From an uncultured Pelagibacteraceae bacterium (GTDB lineage Bacteria; Pseudomonadota; Alphaproteobacteria; Pelagibacterales; Pelagibacteraceae), in NCBI GenBank assembly GCA_902541315.1, contig CACBQF010000004.1, positions 1 through 64,000 on the forward strand: DNA of 64,000 nucleotides, given 5' to 3'. The stretch's first letter is position 1; each line of letters begins with the position of its first letter. Positions 59,056-64,000 of the stretch are shown piece after piece. The notes under the pieces were generated by a model. That model had not been told where the DNA came from and ran no database searches. It saw only the letters and a program-made list of their open reading frames with translations. The translations under genes and the position numbers were made by a program.

Positions 59056-60618
59056 TTATTCTAATTCAATTGTACTCGGTGGCTTAGATGTAACGTCATA
59101 AACTACCCTATTTATTCCTCTAATACTATTTACAATTTTATTTGAAATCATTTGAATAAAAGGCTTTTTAAATTCATAAAAGTCTGCTGTCATACCATCC
59201 TCAGAGGTAATAGCTCTCAATAGACACAGATATTCATAAGTTCTATTATCACCCATTACACCTACAGTCTTAACAGGAAGTAAGGCAGCATAAGCTTGCC
59301 AAATTTTATTATAAAAACCATGTTCTTTTAAAGCAGTTATAAAATAATGATCAGCTTCTTTTAAAATTTTAATTTTTTCTTTTGTTATTTTTCCTGGCAT
59401 TCTTATTGCTAGACCTGGTCCAGGAAAAGGATGTCTAGAGATAATTTCTTTATTTAAATTTAGATCTAAACCTAATTTTCTCACTTCATCTTTAAATAAA
59501 AATCTTAAAGGCTCTACTAGTTTAAGTTTCATTTTTTTTGGAAGGCCACCTACATTATGATGTGATTTAATTTTAGAGGTTTGACTACCTGTAACAGATT
59601 TACTCTCAATTAAGTCCGGATAAAGAGTTCCTTGAGCTAAAAATCTTACATTTTTAATTTTCTTGGCATATCTTTCAAAAATTTTTATAAAAAGATTTCC
59701 TATTATTTTTCTCTTTTTTTCTGGATCTGAAATATTTTTAAGTTTTCTTAAAAACTCTTTTTCAGCGTTCACATAAATTAGATTAATTTTTAATCTCTTT
59801 TTGAACGTATTAACTACTTGTTTTTCCTCATTTTTTCTTAAAAGACCTGTATTTACAAAAATACAGTATAGTTTTTTTCCTATTGCTTTGTTTATTAATT
59901 GTGCGACTACGCTGCTATCCACCCCTCCAGACAAAGCACATATTACTTTATTTTTGCCAACTTTATTTCTTATCTCTTTTATTAATTTATTTTTTTGATT
60001 TTTTACTGACCAATTTTTTTTAATCTTACAAATTGAAAAAATGAAGTTTTTAATTATTATTTTACCATTCTCTGTGTGAGTTACCTCAGGATGAAATTGT
60101 ACTCCATAAATTCTTTGCAGGCTGTTTTCCACAATTGCAAATTTTGAATTTTGACTAGATGCAACAACTCTGAAATTTTTTGGTAATCTGGAGACTTGAT
60201 CAGCATGACTCATCCAAACTTTCACATATTTTCTATTTTTAAAATAATCTTTTATTAACGGACTATTATTTTTTTTGATGATATTAGCTAAACCGAATTC
60301 TCTATGTTTTGATTGTTTTACTTTTCCACCCTTTATTTTAGACAAAATTTGATGACCAAAACAAATACCAAGTACTGGTATTTCATTTTCAATAATATTT
60401 TTATCAAATGAGTATTTCTTAATATCGTAAACGTTTAAAGGTCCACCTGATAAAATTATTCCTTTAATTTTTTCATTTATGTCTTTATTTTTAATTTTTT
60501 TATGACTAATGATTTCTGAAAATACACCAAACTCTCTTATTCTTCTTGCAATCAATTGAGTAAACTGTGAGCCAAAATCAATAATTAAGATTTTATCAAG
60601 ACCTTTATCAAGAGTCAT
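59056..60618 (-). CDS. guaA: GMP synthase (glutamine-hydrolysing)
   Basis: [54 protein letters not shown]-like C-terminus. Confidence 0.97.
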   Translation of the reverse strand: MTLDKGLDKILIIDFGSQFTQLIARRIREFGVFSEIISHKKIKNKDINEKIKGIILSGGPLNVYDIKKYSFDKNIIENEIPVLGICFGHQILSKIKGGKVKQSKHREFGLANIIKKNNSPLIKDYFKNRKYVKVWMSHADQVSRLPKNFRVVASSQNSKFAIVENSLQRIYGVQFHPEVTHTENGKIIIKNFIFSICKIKKNWSVKNQKNKLIKEIRNKVGKNKVICALSGGVDSSVVAQLINKAIGKKLYCIFVNTGLLRKNEEKQVVNTFKKRLKINLIYVNAEKEFLRKLKNISDPEKKRKIIGNLFIKIFERYAKKIKNVRFLAQGTLYPDLIESKSVTGSQTSKIKSHHNVGGLPKKMKLKLVEPLRFLFKDEVRKLGLDLNLNKEIISRHPFPGPGLAIRMPGKITKEKIKILKEADHYFITALKEHGFYNKIWQAYAALLPVKTVGVMGDNRTYEYLCLLRAITSEDGMTADFYEFKKPFIQMISNKIVNSIRGINRVVYDVTSKPPSTIELE

Positions 60619-61045
60619 TTTTTGGCTCTAGATTAGCAAGTGTCTCTAAAATTTTTTTATTCTCACCGCATAAACTTTTACAAACCTCAGAAAATGTTTT
60701 TGATAAATCTTTGACTTGGGAATAATTTGATTTTTCCAATCCTATTTTCATTAGCATTAAAATAGCTTCTTCATTATTTGGATCTATTAATAAAGTAGCA
60801 TCTAAATTTTTCTCTTCTTTACCTTGATCTTCTTTAGCGTTGTAAATTTTGGCTAAATATAAATATGAATTTGAGTCTTTCGGATTAAAAACAATACTTC
60901 TTTCAAACATAAATTTCGCATCATCGAATTTTTTATTTTCATAAAGAGTTAAACCTTTTTCAAAAAAGTTCTCACTTGCAAATGAATTAACAAATATGTT
61001 TGTAAGAAAATATATAAATATAATTTTTTTAAAAATATTTTTCAT
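60608..61045 (-). CDS. TPR-repeat protein with signal peptide
   Basis: [42 protein letters not shown]. Confidence 0.75.
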   Translation of the reverse strand: MKNIFKKIIFIYFLTNIFVNSFASENFFEKGLTLYENKKFDDAKFMFERSIVFNPKDSNSYLYLAKIYNAKEDQGKEEKNLDATLLIDPNNEEAILMLMKIGLEKSNYSQVKDLSKTFSEVCKSLCGENKKILETLANLEPKNDS

Positions 61046-62127
61046 TAGTATTTGTTATCATCTTTAACTATATCGACATTATGTACCATACTTTCATAAA
61101 ATCCAGCTTTTGTAATTTTTATAAAGTGAGGTTTTTTCCTTAAATATTTAATTTGTTTAGATCCAAGATACCCCATAGATGATCTTAAGCCACCTATCAA
61201 TTTAAAGATAACTTTACTTACTTTGCCTTTGTATTTAGCGAGACCTTCAACTCCCTCAGGAACATATTTAGAATTGTCTTTTTGTTTAGATTGAAAGTAT
61301 CTATCTGCGGACCCTTTATTCATCGCTCCAACAGATCCCATGCCTCTAAAGCTTTTAAATAACTTTCCATTTTTTTTTATAAGTTTACCTGGTGTTTCAT
61401 CAGTGCCAGCAAACAAAGATCCAATCATGATTGCGTCAGCACCAGCGGCAAATGCTTTCGCCAAATCTCCAGAGTACTTAATACCCCCGTCAGATATTAT
61501 TTTAACTTTGCTTTTTTTTATAGCATTTCTAACATTTAAAATTGCAGTTAACTGAGGAACTCCAATACCTGCAACCAATCTAGTAGTACAAATAGAGCCA
61601 GGTCCGATTCCAACTTTAATTATATCAACCCCTAATTTATACAAGTATTTTGCTGCTTCTGCTGTTGCAATGTTTCCTGCACAAAGCGCAGTTTTTGAAT
61701 TTTTTTCTTTTTTAATAAACTTAATCATTTCCGAAACTTTTTTTGTATGTCCATGTGCAGTATCCACCACTATCATGTTTATACCCTCTTTTAAAATTGC
61801 CTTTGCTCTAGCAAGCTCATTCGAACCAGCACCTACTGCAGCTCCAACTAATAAATTTTGTTTTTTAACTTTTTTTATCTCCTGAACTTGTTTTTTTATA
61901 TTTAAATTACGATGGATAATGCCAATCCCTCCAGCTTTAGCTATAGCAATAGCCATTTTGCTTTCGGTTATTGTATCCATAGCTGAGGTTAATAACGGAA
62001 TTCTTAGTTTAAGAAATTTAGATAATATAATACTGGTATCAACTTCCGACGGAAGTATATCTGAATATTTTGGAGCTAATGTAACATCATCAAAGGTTAG
62101 AGCTTCTTTTATAGGATCCATATTCAT
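61045..62127 (-). CDS. guaB: IMP dehydrogenase (short form, CBS domains not evident)
   Basis: [78 protein letters not shown]. Confidence 0.94.
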   Translation of the reverse strand: MNMDPIKEALTFDDVTLAPKYSDILPSEVDTSIILSKFLKLRIPLLTSAMDTITESKMAIAIAKAGGIGIIHRNLNIKKQVQEIKKVKKQNLLVGAAVGAGSNELARAKAILKEGINMIVVDTAHGHTKKVSEMIKFIKKEKNSKTALCAGNIATAEAAKYLYKLGVDIIKVGIGPGSICTTRLVAGIGVPQLTAILNVRNAIKKSKVKIISDGGIKYSGDLAKAFAAGADAIMIGSLFAGTDETPGKLIKKNGKLFKSFRGMGSVGAMNKGSADRYFQSKQKDNSKYVPEGVEGLAKYKGKVSKVIFKLIGGLRSSMGYLGSKQIKYLRKKPHFIKITKAGFYESMVHNVDIVKDDNKY

Positions 62128-62158
62128 TTATATATGATTCCTTAAAATATTAAAGTAG

Positions 62159-62770
62159 CTATCTAATTTTTTTACAAATTATAAAACTTTCTTTAGATTC
62201 TTTTCGACTTGATAAAGGTTTAAAAACCTTAACTTCTTTAAATATTTTTTTTCCAAGTGCGACAATTTCATTAAAGGTGCTACCCATAAAAATTTTTGAA
62301 ATGAAATAACCTTTTGATGAAATTACTTTTTTCGAAAATGTCATTGCCTCTTTGCATAATTCTCCAGTTTGAATTGAGTCAAGGTTCTTTATACCAGTAG
62401 TATTTACAGCCATATCAGACATGACTACATCAAATTTTTTTGTTAAATTTTCTCTAATTTTTTCTTGAATATCAGGTTCTGTAAAATCACCTTTAATATG
62501 AATTCCATTATCAATCGGTGAAATTTCTTTTAAATCAATTGATATTATTTTTCCATTTTTTATTGTTTTTGAGGCATATTGAGACCAACTTCCAGGTGCT
62601 GCACCAATATCCAAAATAAACATTCCGTTCTTAAAAATCTTAAATTTTTTATCTATTTCAATTAATTTATAAGCTGATCGCGCTCTATATCCATCAACTT
62701 TTGACCGGCGTACATAAATATCTCTCTTTTGTTTATTGATCCAGTTTTTAGAAATTTTATTTTTTTTCAA
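62159..62770 (-). CDS. rlmE: 23S rRNA 2'-O-ribose methyltransferase (RlmE/FtsJ)
   Basis: RARSAYKLIEIDKKFKIFKNGMFILDIGAAPGSWSQYAS, VMSDMAVNTTG. Confidence 0.93.
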   Translation of the reverse strand: MKKNKISKNWINKQKRDIYVRRSKVDGYRARSAYKLIEIDKKFKIFKNGMFILDIGAAPGSWSQYASKTIKNGKIISIDLKEISPIDNGIHIKGDFTEPDIQEKIRENLTKKFDVVMSDMAVNTTGIKNLDSIQTGELCKEAMTFSKKVISSKGYFISKIFMGSTFNEIVALGKKIFKEVKVFKPLSSRKESKESFIICKKIR

Positions 62771-63682
62771 TTAAATATTATACCTTAAGCTTTTAATAAC
62801 TTTTTTATCACTTAGTGTTTCAATCTCGATTTCAATATTTTTGTTTGTCCTCATGTCCTTACCATCTTTCCAAATACCAGCTGCAAGGTGCATTATACCT
62901 ATTTTATAATTGGGCAAATATGGTTCAACGAAAGTATTATTAATTTCGTCATATTTTGGTAGTAGGTTACTAGCAATCCAATTACAATTAAGTGGTAAAA
63001 ATTCTGTAACTAAATTATCAATATATACTGACATATTAATCGCTAATCCCTCAGAGCCAAAAATATTTCCTGCTTTTAAGGTTTGTTTAAGATTATTTTG
63101 CCAACTTTCCCAACCAGGGGAATTTTTTTCTAAAGAAAAAACACCAATGTTTATATGTGGTGCGAAGGCTAATTTTCTTGCTTTATCATATGGTATTTTT
63201 GATTTAACTGCATGTTTAAAGTTTTGTGATTTAATAATTGCTAGTTTTCCAAATAGCCAATTAACTTTTGACATTATTTTGTATCCTGGGCCAAGTGTCT
63301 GTGTGATACCTAATTTACCATTATTACAAGCTTTAAAATATAATTCTACACATTCCCAATCATTCACCCAAGCATCACAATCAATCCATAAATATTTATC
63401 ATAATTTGGAAAATACCTTGGCAAAAAAGCCCTTGAGACTTGACTTTTTAACCATTCTTTTCCTTTTACTTTAAACTCTGGAACTTCAATATCCCAATCT
63501 GCTTTTTTAATTTCATTTACTTTTTTTGACAATAAATCTTTTTGATCTTGTGTTAATCCTGCATCTAAAACACAAATAGCAATTTTTTCACTTTCTTTAA
63601 ATTTTTTTATAGAATTAATTAGCTCATCTAATAGAGGAAAATAATTAGCATCTGCTAATGAAACAATTACATTTTTTTTCAT
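62771..63682 (-). CDS. Putative glycosyltransferase-like protein
   Basis: GT-A style N-terminus and acidic metal motif YLWIDCDAWVND; GT8-like architecture. Confidence 0.6.
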   Translation of the reverse strand: MKKNVIVSLADANYFPLLDELINSIKKFKESEKIAICVLDAGLTQDQKDLLSKKVNEIKKADWDIEVPEFKVKGKEWLKSQVSRAFLPRYFPNYDKYLWIDCDAWVNDWECVELYFKACNNGKLGITQTLGPGYKIMSKVNWLFGKLAIIKSQNFKHAVKSKIPYDKARKLAFAPHINIGVFSLEKNSPGWESWQNNLKQTLKAGNIFGSEGLAINMSVYIDNLVTEFLPLNCNWIASNLLPKYDEINNTFVEPYLPNYKIGIMHLAAGIWKDGKDMRTNKNIEIEIETLSDKKVIKSLRYNI

Positions 63683-64000
63683 TAAAGTATATCTTCAAGA
63701 TCATCTTCATCTTGAATTCTGTCATTTTCATGTTGCTTTTTAATTTTTTGATAATGAAGAAAACTTATAGGCAACAATAATACATAAATGACAGCACTTA
63801 ATGCAATTACATTAAATGTGTATATAAGTAATAATCCAAAAAATAAAACAATACTGAATAATAGGAATATAGTTGTTCTTCTTGGAATAACTATTTTTTT
63901 AAAAGAATAGGTTGGAAATTTACTAATCAGTAAAAAAGATGTAATTATAAAAAATATTGGTGTGATAATGTCATAATTAATTTGAAATAATTCAAATCCA
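63682..64000 (-). CDS. pssA: C-terminal part of CDP-diacylglycerol--serine O-phosphatidyltransferase-like membrane protein (truncated by window edge)
   Basis: Reverse-strand translation ...IITSFLLISKFPTYSFKKIVIPRRTTIFLLFSIVLFFGLLLIYTFNVIALSAVIYVLLLPISFLHYQKIKKQ; PssA-like C-terminus. Confidence 0.65.
   Translation of the reverse strand, partial: GFELFQINYDIITPIFFIITSFLLISKFPTYSFKKIVIPRRTTIFLLFSIVLFFGLLLIYTFNVIALSAVIYVLLLPISFLHYQKIKKQHENDRIQDEDDLEDIL

Noticed and set aside
62910-63404. 164-aa plus-strand ORF antisense to the glycosyltransferase-like gene
   Set aside because: Long open frame but fully antisense to a better-supported CDS; composition looks like reverse-frame translation.
1-64000. 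Search by eye for tRNAs, rRNA, CRISPR arrays, IS elements, prophage and toxin-antitoxin or defence genes
   Set aside because: None seen; intergenic regions are short, with no cloverleaf TPsiC-like motifs, no direct repeat arrays and no transposase or integrase ORFs. A tRNAscan/Infernal run would be needed to be certain.

Overview
AT-rich, gene-dense alphaproteobacterial chromosome segment. Gene content and order, very short intergenic spacers and Lys/Asn/Ile-rich proteins point to a SAR11/Pelagibacterales-like streamlined genome; this is inferred from reading, with no database search. About 68 protein genes are supported. They include LPS export/outer-membrane genes (lptF-lptG-lptD-surA-like-pdxA-rsmA), fatty-acid genes (fabD-fabG-acpP), rpsF-rpsR-rplI-dnaB, purine genes (purM, purN, purF, guaA, guaB) and gshA-gshB. 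Also present are an NAD-dependent formate dehydrogenase, msrA-selO, the glycine cleavage system (gcvT-gcvH-gcvP), a CFA-synthase lipid cluster, pxpABC-type 5-oxoprolinase genes and a TRAP transporter. One clear structured RNA is present: a tandem glycine riboswitch directly abutting the gcvT start codon. I saw no tRNA, rRNA, CRISPR array, transposon or prophage. Most content is ordinary core genome. The best leads are: (i) the riboswitch geometry and the uninterrupted same-strand run from gcvTHP into a fatty-acid-modification cluster; (ii) a PhnZ-like HD-domain protein embedded in the purF/glutathione operon; (iii) three EamA permeases, each attached to a different small-metabolite gene set; (iv) an amidinotransferase locus; and (v) pervasive stop-codon-sharing convergent gene pairs.
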